Assembly: GCA_025558095.1 (NCBI GenBank)
Contig: JAIVFI010000038.1
Location: forward strand, 434,001 to 498,000
DNA length: 64,000 nt
Source of the DNA: Hyaloraphidium curvatum
Lineage: Eukaryota > Monoblepharomycota > Hyaloraphidiomycetes > Hyaloraphidiales > Hyaloraphidiaceae
Direction of reading: 5' to 3'
Shown here: piece after piece, positions 18,931 to 28,243 of the stretch
How the letters are laid out: each line of letters starts with the position of its first letter
Position numbering within the stretch: position 1 is the first letter of the stretch
The notes under the pieces: generated by a model
The model's database searches: none
What the model was told of the DNA's origin: nothing
Seen by the model: only the letters and a program-made list of their open reading frames with translations
Position numbers and translations under genes: made by a program

Positions 18931-20264
18931 TCAAAGATTCGCGTAGACAGCCTTCTCGTACTCGTGGAGCAGCGGGATCACCTTGACGTCGCAGAACGGG
19001 AAAACTTGGCAGGCGATGACGGCTGAGGGGGCATCAGTCATGAGCACCGAAACAAAGTGCGCGCCTGGGCAGAGCTCACCGGCGACGCCGTTCTTGGGAT
19101 CCGCCCAGAAGAACGAGTTTGCGAGGCCCGCCCACGTGAGCGTGCCGGCCGGCCGCATGCCCTCGGTGTCCTTGGTGCTCACGGCGCACGCCATGGAGTG
19201 CCCGATCGCCTCGCCCGGGATGAATTCGGCGACGTTCGAGTACGGGTAGCATGCCTGGAGGGCCTTGACGTGGATGCCCTCGCCGAGGTGGTTCTTCCCG
19301 ACGTACTCGTCGACCGTCGCCTTTTTCAGGAGCTGTGGCGAGTCCGAGATGAGGTCCGTGAGGAACTTGAGGTAGTCGGCGGGCGTCGAGCGCAAACCGT
19401 GGCCGCCGGGTTGGTAGTCCTGGCCCTCTGGCGGCCCAAAGGCAAACGGACCGAGCGCGCCGCCGTCCGCCGGGCGCAGCGAAAAGGCAACAGCGCGCGG
19501 GTCGCCCTTGATGTCAAAGTAGGTGTTGGTCATTCCGAGCTTGTCTGTGAGCAGCCGCAATGTGAGCCGGATGTCGTCGCGAAACCACATCGAGGGCCAA
19601 CCAAAGATGGACTCCTTGAGCGCCACGTCGAGCGTCTTGCCCGTGATCTTCTCGACAATCAGACCGAGAAAGTCTATGCCGATGGCGTATTCCCAGTCTG
19701 TCCCCGGCTCGAACATGAGCGGCGACTTGAACATTGTCTCCTTGAGGTACGCGAAAATGGTCGGCACGCCCAAAGCCTTGTAAGCTTTTCCGTAGTCTGC
19801 GTTGAAGAAGTCGTATGCGAATCCGGCGGAGTGCGCCCCGAGCTGGAGCGGGGTCGGCTGCGACTTGGCCTTGGCCAGCTTGGGCGAGTCGCCGTCCCAT
19901 CCCTCGATGATCCGGAGGTCTGCCATTTCGGGGAAGATGTCCGAGAGCTTGGCGTGCGGGTCCAGCTTGCCCTGCTCGACGAGCTGGATGGCCGCGACGG
20001 ACGTGATCATCCTGGGGAGCGGCGGCGGCCAGGATTCGGCCGGAGACCTCTGCAGAGCCGAGGCACGACCCACTTTGTCATGCTGGCAATCCAGAATGTG
20101 GGATTTTCGGGCGCCGGACCCGCGATGCCATCGTAGACAAGTTTGCCGTTGACGGCCACGGCCGCCGCAATGGTCGGGGCCGCGCCGTCCGCGACGCCCT
20201 TGGCGAGCAGCGCATCGAGCGCAGCCGCGAGTTTCGGGTGCGATGCGGTTGATTTGGCGGACAT
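18931..20264 (-). CDS. Beta-lactamase-fold serine hydrolase (class C/EstB type)
   Basis: Two exons. The ATG at 20264 (MSAKSTASHPKLAAALDA) precedes FWIASMTK, which contains the SxxK active-site pair; a ~60-base intron begins right after it and the second exon resumes MITSVAAIQLVEQGKL. Further landmarks are the WEYAIGIDFLGLIVEKITG region, which supplies the catalytic Tyr, YFDIKGDP, GHGLRSTPADYLKF and LTWAGLANSFFWADPKNG near the end. In fungi such S12/beta-lactamase-related proteins are usually esterases, transferases of secondary metabolism (for example LovD-like) or peptidases rather than antibiotic resistance enzymes. No signal peptide, so probably cytosolic. It diverges from the DUF3237 gene, about 300 bases apart. 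Confidence 0.85.
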
Positions 20265-20568
20265 CGTCGCCCTTCAGGAGAGTTTCGAAATGCGCAATCG
20301 GGCTGAGGCACCGAACCCGATGATTGCGATGCGAAGCACGTCCCCCGTTTACAGGGGCGGCCTTTCTGAATCGCCTGCGGCCGCTCCCGCCACCTTCGTC
20401 AGCTCCCGTGTCTGCCCCTCTATCCCACGCTGGAGGCTGATTCTGGGCTGTGGACCTTTGCCTCACTTCCGGCAAATACTACGCGGTGTCGTGATCGCGG
20501 AACTGTCTCCCGCGTTCACACCGTCCCGTCTGCGAGCCGTCTTGCCGCCGCCCGCCTCATCTGAAGCG

Positions 20569-21186
20569 ATGGCCGCCTCCCGCGCCGACCAGATCGCGTC
20601 GCACCTCGGCGCATCGCCCCTCAAATCGCGCCTCCTGTTCCGCATGTCCCTCAAAACCGGCGCGGTGCCGACCACCGCCGTCGGGAAGAACCCCAACGGC
20701 ACGCGGTTCATCGCCACCGTCGACGGCGGGACCGTCGAAGGCCTGGTGAACGGCAAGGTCGTCGGGCCGGCGGCGGACTGGGTGCTCGTGCGCGGAGACG
20801 GGAGCAACGGCATCGACGTGCGCCTGACGTGGGGCCCTGTGCGGCGCGATGGGACCGCGATTGACGGAGGCATGCCGGCAGGATCGTGACGGAGGACAAC
20901 GAGGCGATCTACATGACGTACACGGGGGTGCTGGTCGGGAAGAAGGCGCACGCGGAACTGGTCGCCAAGGGCGCGCTGGAGGACGCGGAGCCGGTGCGGA
21001 CGGCGGTCAGGTTCGAGACGGCTTCGGAAAAGTACGCAGATGCGGGAGGTGGTGATTGTGGGGCTGATTCGGTGCGGCAGGCACGCGTTTCTGAACACCA
21101 CTGTGGCCGTGGGCCGCGGCAAGACGGTGCCCGGCGGGGTCATCTACGAGGTGGGCAAGACGGACGCTGTCTTGGAAACTAGCTGA
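20569..21186 (+). CDS. DUF3237 family protein
   Basis: Three exons. The ATG at 20569 (MAASRADQIASHLGASPL) leads to a barrel-like region with RFIATVDGGTVEG, GPAADWVLVRGDG and NGIDVRLT; an intron starting GTGGGGCC rejoins at IVTEDNEAIYMTYTGVLVG; a second intron starting GTACGCAG rejoins at HAFLNTTVAVGRG and the protein ends EVGKTDAVLETS. The order AD-W-x-GDGSNG-x-DVR, DNEAIYMTYTG and FLNTTVAVGRG is characteristic of DUF3237, a small beta-barrel family with no settled function, often found near oxidative or lactone-forming enzymes. The neighbouring beta-lactamase-fold hydrolase and 2OG oxygenase make a metabolic context plausible but not proven. Confidence 0.8.
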
Positions 21187-21419
21187 CATGCGCCTTCCTC
21201 CGGCAGGTCTTCGGGATTCTATGACACCTCCTCGCGCGCTTAGGACGACCGACGTGACGAGTGTGGATGAAGGTGGATCAAGGGGCGAAAGGGCAAACGT
21301 GACGCAGGTGAGGAGCAACAGGGAGACTGTGCAGTAGGATCCCGACCACTTACGCGGGCAACACCCGCGCTCTATCAAAGTCTCCGCCGTCCCGCCCGCC
21401 ATCCCTCCCACCCGGCCCC

Positions 21420-22244
21420 TCAAAGCCTCGCCCCCTCCCCCCCGTGCCCCACCGCGCGCCCGTAAAACAGCCTCTGCGTGAGCTCCGACAGCCGCATGTC
21501 CGGCCTGTCCCCGTACGTCAGCACGGCGTTGATCCGCGTCCTTTGCCCCTCCACTTTCGTGACGCGGTGCAGCGCGCGGTGCCCGCGGAACAGGGCGAGG
21601 GTGCCGGGCCCCGTGGAGATGCGCACGCGGCCTTCGGGGTGGCCCTCGATCGCGCGGCGCACGCCGTCGAAGTTGGGGCGGTCGTCGGTCCGCAGCGCGG
21701 GGAAGTAGTCAAAGTCCCCGCCGCTCTCGGGCTCCTGCAGCATCAGCGTCACGGAAAACTCCGAGTTGTCAAAGTGCCAGCCCAGCTCCTGGCCCGGGCG
21801 GAACGACGCGATCTCGCAGCAGTCCAGCGGGTCGGCCGACCTGTACAGCGGCGAGATGCCCAGCGCGGCGCCGACAAAGGCCGTCATGGCGTCGTTCTGG
21901 TACAGCTGCTTCAGGGGGGATCCGGCGGGGATGCGGTCCCACGCCAGCGCCCTCTTTGCCGATCGCACGGTGCGCCTTAAAGGGTGGCCTTCGTCCAGGG
22001 AGGCGTCGGGCTCCGTGAAATAGACCGTGTGGGTGCTCTCGCTGGCCCACTCCTTGTCGGTCGTCTCGGCGGCCAGCGCGAGGATTTCGGCGACGGCGTC
22101 GGGGCGCACGAAGCCGTGCAGCTGGCAGATGCCGGTGCTTTCCAGGGCGGCGCGGCACGAGGCGACGAAGGCGGCGCCGCGGGGGGAGCGCAGGTCGTCG
22201 ATGGGGAACCTTTCCAGGTCGACGATGGAGCCGAGCGGGGCCAT
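21420..22244 (-). CDS. 2OG-Fe(II) oxygenase of the fungal ArpA/HalD-like group
   Basis: Single exon, 274 residues from the ATG at 22244 (MAPLGSIVDLERFPID). Iron ligands appear in ELGWHFDNSEFSVTLML (HxD) and in GHRALHRVTKVEG, followed by the 2OG-binding Arg in RTRINAVLTYG and the typical C-terminal LTQRLFYGR. The segment EPESGGDFDYFPALR is also typical of this group of oxygenases. Related bacterial enzymes include amino-acid halogenases that have lost the Asp of HxD; here the Asp is present, so hydroxylation rather than halogenation is expected. Substrate unknown; amino-acid-like molecules are most likely given the relatives. Confidence 0.82.
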   Translation of the reverse strand: MAPLGSIVDLERFPIDDLRSPRGAAFVASCRAALESTGICQLHGFVRPDAVAEILALAAETTDKEWASESTHTVYFTEPDASLDEGHPLRRTVRSAKRALAWDRIPAGSPLKQLYQNDAMTAFVGAALGISPLYRSADPLDCCEIASFRPGQELGWHFDNSEFSVTLMLQEPESGGDFDYFPALRTDDRPNFDGVRRAIEGHPEGRVRISTGPGTLALFRGHRALHRVTKVEGQRTRINAVLTYGDRPDMRLSELTQRLFYGRAVGHGGEGARL

Positions 22245-22645
22245 GCCGCGCACGCAACCGTGACCGCTGCTGAACAAAGGTGATGAAGGCAGCAGAGGGC
22301 GGGCCGGCGCTGCGGGCTCCGTGCGATATGAGCAATGTGGCGGCGGGGGCAAGTCGGCGGCGAGGCGGACGCTCCAAAACATACACGTACCGGGTCCCTC
22401 GGGTCTTCTTCGGACCAGCCGCCGTCGGATTGCCAAAGAATGATGTTGCGCTGATGGAAACTGTGTTTCTGGATCGGCGGTGATCGAGAGCCAGACCAAG
22501 CCGGGGAGGAGGATCAAGCCGGTGCGCAAGCTCAAGGCGACGGCCGCGGCGCCGCACAAGCTGTGAAGCGGACGTAGCCTGCGCTTCGGATCGGCTGCTT
22601 CCGGCAGAATCGATTTCGGAACCAGATGGCGGATGGAGCGGGCCG
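22245..22645. other. Intergenic stretch, nothing recognised
   Basis: The 401 bases between the 2OG oxygenase start (minus) and the HtrA-like stop (minus) contain only short open frames with no domain. The part next to 22244 should hold the oxygenase promoter and the part next to 22646 the protease 3' UTR. Confidence 0.4.
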
Positions 22646-24298
22646 CTACTCGTCCGACGCCAAGAACCTTACCCTGGCCTCCCTCTCCCTCGCCGACCCG
22701 CTCGCCAGCTCCACCGGCTCCACCGCGATCCTCTCCTCCGCCCTCTTCCCGTCCCTGAGCCTCAGCACGTCCACCTCGACCCTGCTGAACACCCTGGTCC
22801 CCGGGGGCCGCATGGCCGCCCGCCCGCAGACGGGGGAGAAGGCGTACACGCGGTCGTACATCTCCTTGCCGCTGCCCACCGGCTCGCCGGCCACGCGGAC
22901 GATCAGGTCGCCCTCGCGCAGGCCGGCGCGGGCGGCGGGGCCGGCGGGGTCGAGCGACATGACGAGGAGGCCGCCGAGGGTGCCGTTCCACCCCTCGTAC
23001 CGCTCGGGGAGCGAGGCGAGGAGGAGGTCGTCCAGGGTGCGGAGGCCCAGGTAGGGCCGCGGGGGAGGGGGGAGCGTGGCGGGGTCCGTGGGCTGCGTGG
23101 GGTGGCCCAGGATCATGCTTCGGACGAGGCAGCGCACGGTGGCGTCGGCACGGATGGCAAAGGTCGCGAGGTCGTTGCCCCCCGCCGAGGCGGCGACGGG
23201 GTCGAAGGAGGTGGTGGTGATCCCCAGCACGTGCCCCGTGCGGAGGCTGAGCAGCGGGCCGCCCGAGTTGCCCTTGCGGACCTGCGCGTCCGTTTGGAGG
23301 AAGTCGATCCCGGGGTCGGACTTGCCCAGCACGGCAGAGGGGCGGGGGTAGCTCCCCAAGATGCCCGAGGTGACCGAGTAGGCGAGGCCTTTGGGGTTGC
23401 CGATGGTGCAGACCTGCGTGCCCGGCTCGATCTCCTCGTCCTCCTCGACCGCGCGCGTGGGGGGAAGCGGGGCGAAATGCAGGGGGACGAATTTCGCCGG
23501 CGGGTGGTCCGAGAGCTCCGAGATCTCGGCGGTGACCTTGAGCACGGCCAAATCGGAGAGCGAGTCGTAGCCCACGACGTCGGCGGCGTACTTGCGGCCC
23601 TTGCTGTCCTGCACCGTGATCCTGCGCGGCGCGTTGCGGTCCAGCCCGTGGGTGGCCTCGCGGGCCGAATGGCAGTCGGGCGAGAGCACGTGGGCGTTGG
23701 TGAGGATGTGGCCGTGGGTGGAGATGACGAACCCCGTGCCGGTGCCGTGCTGCGCACGGTCGAGCGAGCCTGGGCGGGCCATGGAGGCGGGGCCGACGCG
23801 GGGCGCCTTGGGGGGGAGCGGCAGCTCGACGTGGATGAGGAATGTCGACTGCAGCGAGCGGGCGATGTTGTGCGGGTGGTGGTGGCCGTCGCCGGGAGGG
23901 GCGTCGGCGAACAGGCCGGGCGAGAACTCGAGGGGCGTGCCGGGGGCGACTGCCGGCACCATGCCGTTCCCGAGGGGTGCCGAAGTGCCAATATCGGAAT
24001 TCAGGTCCATAATCGGGTCCGCCCCCTTGGGGGGTTTAGAGTCCGTGGTCGAACCAAGGAACGACAGCCGGCCGCCGCCCATTCCCATCCCGGGCGCCGC
24101 CACCCGCCGCAGCGCCGCGAAGCCGTCTCTCAGCGTCGCGTACGCGCGGTCCTTTGCCTCCTCGACGCGCAGTCGCCGCCACTCGTCGTCGTCGCGCGGC
24201 GAGAGCGCAAACACCGCGGCCGCCGCGGCGCCCGCAAACGCGGCCGCGGGGGGCCGCCGCGCCCCGCGCAGGGCGAGCGGCACCGCACGGCGCGCCAT
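22646..24298 (-). CDS. HtrA/DegP-like serine protease with PDZ domain
   Basis: Single exon, 550 residues from the ATG at 24298 (MARRAVPLALRGARRP). The Arg-rich, acid-free N-terminus followed by AFAGAAAAAVFAL looks like a mitochondrial presequence plus a membrane anchor. The trypsin-like catalytic triad is complete: His in ILTNAHVLS, Asp in GYDSLSDLAVLKV and Ser in VRKGNSGGPLLSL. The strand QVCTIGNPKGLAYSVTSGIL precedes the Ser. A PDZ domain follows (PYLGLRTL ... LLVMSLDPAGPAARAGLREG, then DLIVRVAGEPV). By analogy with HTRA2/DegP it would degrade misfolded proteins in the mitochondrial intermembrane space or another compartment. A ~130-residue linker between the anchor and protease is longer than in HTRA2. 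Confidence 0.9.
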   Translation of the reverse strand: MARRAVPLALRGARRPPAAAFAGAAAAAVFALSPRDDDEWRRLRVEEAKDRAYATLRDGFAALRRVAAPGMGMGGGRLSFLGSTTDSKPPKGADPIMDLNSDIGTSAPLGNGMVPAVAPGTPLEFSPGLFADAPPGDGHHHPHNIARSLQSTFLIHVELPLPPKAPRVGPASMARPGSLDRAQHGTGTGFVISTHGHILTNAHVLSPDCHSAREATHGLDRNAPRRITVQDSKGRKYAADVVGYDSLSDLAVLKVTAEISELSDHPPAKFVPLHFAPLPPTRAVEEDEEIEPGTQVCTIGNPKGLAYSVTSGILGSYPRPSAVLGKSDPGIDFLQTDAQVRKGNSGGPLLSLRTGHVLGITTTSFDPVAASAGGNDLATFAIRADATVRCLVRSMILGHPTQPTDPATLPPPPRPYLGLRTLDDLLLASLPERYEGWNGTLGGLLVMSLDPAGPAARAGLREGDLIVRVAGEPVGSGKEMYDRVYAFSPVCGRAAMRPPGTRVFSRVEVDVLRLRDGKRAEERIAVEPVELASGSAREREARVRFLASDE

Positions 24299-24513
24299 AT
24301 TGCCCGGAAGGAGGCGGCACAGGGGAACGGACGCGTGACTGACGTGTTGGAGTGGCGGTGGCGATGACGGCGAGGGACCCACGGGCCACGATGACTCAAC
24401 TTATCAACTTGCCCCGCAATCAGTGAAGACGAGGAACGATATATGAAACTCACTCAAAGACATCAAAGACAACGACATCCGACGAGCCTGCGCGCGGGGT
24501 TTCGAACAACCTA

Positions 24514-24660
24514 GGCGTCCAGCTTGACCTCGAGGACCAGCACCTCGGGAACGACTGGGGCCTCCTGCCCGAAACCGCCCCCGGGTCGTCCGCAGGAGCT
24601 CCCGCGCTCCCCTCCGGTGCCACTTCCAGCCCGCGTTCGAGCTCCTTGAGGGACATGTCC
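24514..24660 (-). other. Possible small coding remnant
   Basis: A minus-strand ATG near 24655 reads MSLKELERGLEVAPEG and, after a one-base shift, EAPVVPEVLVLEVKLDA before a stop. The composition is protein-like, but there is no upstream exon with a clear link, no known domain and the frame is broken. It lies just downstream of the SSUH2-like gene and may be a remnant of another gene. Confidence 0.25.
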
Positions 24661-24957
24661 GGGTAGGCAGAGGCAGAAGGGGGCTTGGACGAGGGGACTG
24701 TCCTCCTTCGCTTCGCTCCGTCGTCGGCCCCTCGTGGCCGGTTAGACCGTAGGTCCTTATGAAGTCTTCCTGCGCGAACTCCCTGGGTTCTCGTCCCTAT
24801 CTCCTGTCTCCTGTTGCCGGAAGGGGGGAGTGGGAGTTCCCCCCCCAAGGCTCCCAACCCGAGGGTCTCGCCGATCGTCCGGACAATCCGATCGTGAAGG
24901 ACACATTCGGCCGCCACCGCTGGAGTGACCGAGTCCACGGCTTTGGTTGCGCGCTGC

Positions 24958-26269
24958 TCACATCTCGCTGAACGCCTCCACCGCCTTCCCCCCGCCCACG
25001 ACCCAGTACATCCCCTTCCACCGCGCCCCCTTGGTGAACATCCCGTCCTCCGCTCCGCGCCCCTTGATTGCGTCCGCCCTGACCGCGAGCGCCGCGCGGA
25101 CCGAGGTGCGCACCGAGACGACCTTGGTGCCGACCTTCCATTGCTCGCCGGGGGGGAGCGAGGGCTCGGCGTGGGCGGAGGCGCGGAGATCAGAGAGGAG
25201 CGAGTCGGTGCTTGGGGGGAGGTCGCAGCGGAGGGGGGTGAAGCCGGGGATCTGCGAGGGAGGGGGCGAGTGAGATAACGGCGGAATAGAGGAGAGGCGA
25301 GATGGAGCACACCGGATTGCGAAAGCTGTCGACGAGCACGTCGAACACGGGCTTGCCGCCGGAGGGGAGCAGCTCTTTGAGTAGGTCGCCCTTCAGCTGC
25401 CCCTTGAGCCTGTTCTGCGCCGCCGGGGTGGGCGCCGGTACCGTCCCCGCGGCCACCTCTGCCGACAGGTCCGCCGGGTCGAGTTTGGAACCGGAGGTGT
25501 CGACGGCGTCCAGGCCCGTGTACATGCACAGCTCCCACCCGACCTCGACGACCCCGTAGGCCACCGTAAACAGGCTGCCCCTACACCGCGGGCAGACGAC
25601 GCTCCCAGAGTTGCCGCACGGTTCGCAGGAAACCACGCCCGTGCCGGTGCAGTTGTAGCACATGTTGGTGTAGGAATGCCGGTGCCGGTGGTGCGTCACG
25701 TATCCGGAGCCCCAGCAGACCTCGCACTCCCGCCTGCCGGCCCCGTTACACGTCGAGCAGGCCACCCTCCCCGCCTGGCCGCATCCGGCGCACCGCATCT
25801 GCCGCTCCGTCTGCGGCATGCGGACCCGCACCTGGCCCGTTCTGTTGGTATCGGAGAGAGCGGGCTGCTGCACCGGCATGCTCCACACGGGAGGAGGCTG
25901 CGCCGGCGGCACGGGGTACCCGTTCCATGGTTCTTCCTGAGCGACCACATTGCGCTTCTCGCGGACGGCGGCCACGCGGCAGGCCAGCAAGACGACCGGC
26001 GGCCGCAGCTCGATGCCGTAGCGGCCGAATCGCGCGCCCGTGTTCTGGAAAATGTCCTTCATCGAGTGCTCCTCCTTGAACTCGGCAATCAGGAGCGATT
26101 TGAGCTCCTCCGAGTCGGGGTCCGAGGGCGGCGTCGGCAGCGCGAGGGCGGCCAGCCAATCTGACCGGAGCGGGGCAGACTCGTAGGTAGGAGGAGGCCC
26201 CTCGGGGGCCACCACGTCGCCCGGTGGCGGCGCATACGGGTCGTACGCTGGCGATGGAGGTGCCGACAT
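24958..26269 (-). CDS. SSUH2-like protein with CxxCxG zinc-binding repeats
   Basis: Two exons: 26269-25313 and 25251-24958, separated by a 61-base intron (GTGTGC ... CTCGCAG). The N-terminus is Pro-rich (YDPYAPPPGD, PPPTYES). The centre contains the DnaJ-like cysteine repeats CAGCGQAG, CSTCNGAG, CEVCWGSG, CYNCTGTG, CEPCGNSG and CPRCRG, which fits the SSUH2 homologue family. The second exon encodes KVGTKVVSVRTSVRAAL and ends GMYWVVGGGKAVEAFSEM. SSUH2 has been linked to gene regulation in vertebrates but its molecular role is unclear. The gene diverges from the FkbM-like gene across only 83 bases. A dead copy of the last exon sits at 18.5 kb. Confidence 0.82.
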
Positions 26270-26352
26270 GTCGAGGCGAAGGAGGAGTGGACCCCGCCGG
26301 CTGCGGCAAACCCCTTGCTCTCAGACCTACTCGAACCGCTGACGAGGCATGA
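26270..26352. promoter_or_regulatory. Very short divergent promoter
   Basis: Only 83 bases separate the start codons of the SSUH2-like gene (minus) and the FkbM-like gene (plus). Both transcripts must start here or within the neighbouring gene, so co-regulation is possible. No specific element is visible. Confidence 0.4.
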
Positions 26353-27759
26353 ATGCCCGACGGGCCGGGCGATAACGGGGACGATGGCGGGGATGATCCT
26401 TTACCGAGGAGCGAGGGCGATTCGCGTGCCGGTCTGGCGGCGGAGGGCGCCGGCGTGCTCGGGTCTTCTCCGTCGCCGGGACCACCGAATCGCCAGAGGA
26501 CGCCCGCTGCGCCAGACTCGGAAAATGACATCGGGTCCAACTTTTCTGAAATTGGGACGCGGGGAGGACAGCCTGGCGGCGGCGAGTTTAGGCACCGGCC
26601 TGCTCCCGCCGACGGGGAGAACGTCAGGGCCGCCAACGGATTCGCGATCCCGCCTCGGACGGCGTCACTTCCCTCCGCAAACCGAACCAAAGCGCGCAGG
26701 GAGGCGGGGAATCGCCCGTCATTGCTTCCTCTGGGCCTCTTGCTAGCGATTCTCCTCCATCTTTCTTTGCTTCCGCGGTCTTCACCGCCCCCGCCGGCGA
26801 CAGGCACGTCGTGCTTCCTCGCCGCACTGCCCCGCCCCCTCCGCATCGTCGACGTTCCCCTTCCCGGACCGCAGGGTGGGATATTGACCTACCCACTTGC
26901 CCTGCACCCCCCAGGCAACGACATCTACCTCTCCGACCCCCTGTTCGACGCGCTCATCGCGGACCGCCCGCACCCCTTCCGCGACCTGCACCTCCGCTTC
27001 GTCGCCGCGGCAGCCCGCGCAACGGATCGGTATGGCCACCCTTCCGCAGCATCGGCTGTCGACGTCGGCGCGCACCTGGGGATCCACGCGGTGACGCTCC
27101 GCGCGCTGGGCTTCCGCGTGCTCGCCGCCGAGCCGCACCCGGCCTCGCACAGGTTATTGGAGTGCAACGGCGCGTTCAGACCTCCTCTGGGTGCCGGCAA
27201 CCTCACCCTTCTCCGCGCCGCGGTCACCTCGCACCCGCCACCCGCCCCGGGCACGTTACACCTCTCCACGCCGTACCCCTCCAACATCGGGCACTCCCTT
27301 CTCGTCCCCTCCCCCGACCCCACTTCCACCCCCGTCGCCCTGACCTCGCTGGACGAACTCTCTCGGCTGCTCCCTGCCCTGCCGTGGCTCCTCAAGGTCT
27401 CTGCCGAAGGCCACGAGCCCGCGATCCTCTCGCGCACCTCCGTGCTGCGCTCCCCCGCCACCCGCCCGCGTTACATCGCAGTCCACATGGACGCCCCCTC
27501 CATGCTCCGCGACGCCGGACGCGGGGGGGCGGAGCCCGAGTCCCTCTTCGCTGCGTTGTTCGGCAACGGGTACCGCCTCTTTGCCCGGCTCCCCGGCGGG
27601 ATGGACAGGGTGGACAAGGCGCATGCGGCTCACGGGGTGCTGAAGGGGGATAGGGAGGTGGTGCTCGGCGGGGCGGACCTGCGGGGGGTTGTAAGGGAGG
27701 GAGGGTGGTTGTGGGCGGTGCACGGGGACGAGATCGGGGGCAGCCAGGGGGAGGAGTGA
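26353..27759 (+). CDS. FkbM-like methyltransferase, type II membrane protein
   Basis: Single exon, 468 residues from the ATG at 26353 (MPDGPGDNGDDGGDD). The first ~125 residues are Gly/Pro/Ser-rich and disordered. A signal-anchor helix follows (LLPLGLLLAILLHLSLLPRS). The luminal part has the SAM-binding motif SAVDVGAHLGIHAVTL, the acidic loop VLAAEPHPASH, and a later LLKVSAEGHEPAIL; this is the FkbM order (DVGAxxG, EPxP, KxDxEGxE), though the family's Asp is Ser here and the Asp-Glu pair reads SAEGHE. FkbM-type enzymes O-methylate sugars or polyketides; with a membrane anchor a Golgi glycan methyltransferase is the best guess. The altered KVSAEG motif could lower activity. Confidence 0.72.
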   Translation: MPDGPGDNGDDGGDDPLPRSEGDSRAGLAAEGAGVLGSSPSPGPPNRQRTPAAPDSENDIGSNFSEIGTRGGQPGGGEFRHRPAPADGENVRAANGFAIPPRTASLPSANRTKARREAGNRPSLLPLGLLLAILLHLSLLPRSSPPPPATGTSCFLAALPRPLRIVDVPLPGPQGGILTYPLALHPPGNDIYLSDPLFDALIADRPHPFRDLHLRFVAAAARATDRYGHPSAASAVDVGAHLGIHAVTLRALGFRVLAAEPHPASHRLLECNGAFRPPLGAGNLTLLRAAVTSHPPPAPGTLHLSTPYPSNIGHSLLVPSPDPTSTPVALTSLDELSRLLPALPWLLKVSAEGHEPAILSRTSVLRSPATRPRYIAVHMDAPSMLRDAGRGGAEPESLFAALFGNGYRLFARLPGGMDRVDKAHAAHGVLKGDREVVLGGADLRGVVREGGWLWAVHGDEIGGSQGEE

Positions 27760-28243
27760 ATCGAATCGGGCTGCGGATTTTGCTGCACTGCTGATAGTGT
27801 GTCATGCGCGTCGTCGCCATCTGACTTGTGGTCGCCGTGAAGGTCCCTGCGCATCGAGCAGCTGGAGATCGATCACCGAGAGGGACGGACAGCGCGGCAA
27901 GGTTCGTCGAGACAGGAAGAGCGGAGGAGGCTGCTGGACTGCTTGAAGGTGCTGATGGCAGCGGAGCACGTCGAGCTGTCGACGCGGAACCTCGGGGCAC
28001 TGCTGCGGTGGGGGAGGGAGAACCTGCCGGAGACTGGAACGTGCAGTAGGACCTGGAGTGTTGGCGATGCGCTCGAATCTCCCATTGTCTGTTGGCTGAT
28101 CTATACACGGCAAGCCGATCAGGTGCAGCACTTGCGCCAGCTGCATACGCGGACCACCACCGGTTCCGTGCAGCACGAACGGCTCTACTAACTTCCGATC
28201 CTGCGTACCTCCCCAACCCCCCATCCCCGGTCCCGGTCCCCAA
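27760..28243. other. Intergenic stretch with one possible coding remnant
   Basis: Between the FkbM-like stop and the LRR-SH3 stop, the plus strand from about 27845 to 28190 has an open frame with helix-like composition (RIEQLEIDHREGRTARQ and LLDCLKVLMAAEHVELSTRN). It has no clear start, no splice partners and no known domain. It is either a relic or chance. Nothing else is seen. Confidence 0.3.

Noticed and set aside
18931-20264. Antibiotic resistance beta-lactamase
   Set aside because: The fold and SxxK are present, but the eukaryotic context, intron and the absence of a signal peptide fit a fungal esterase/transferase-type relative.
23102-24367. 421-codon plus-strand frame opposite the HtrA-like protease
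   Set aside because: Antisense to a complete catalytic triad and PDZ domain; composition-driven.
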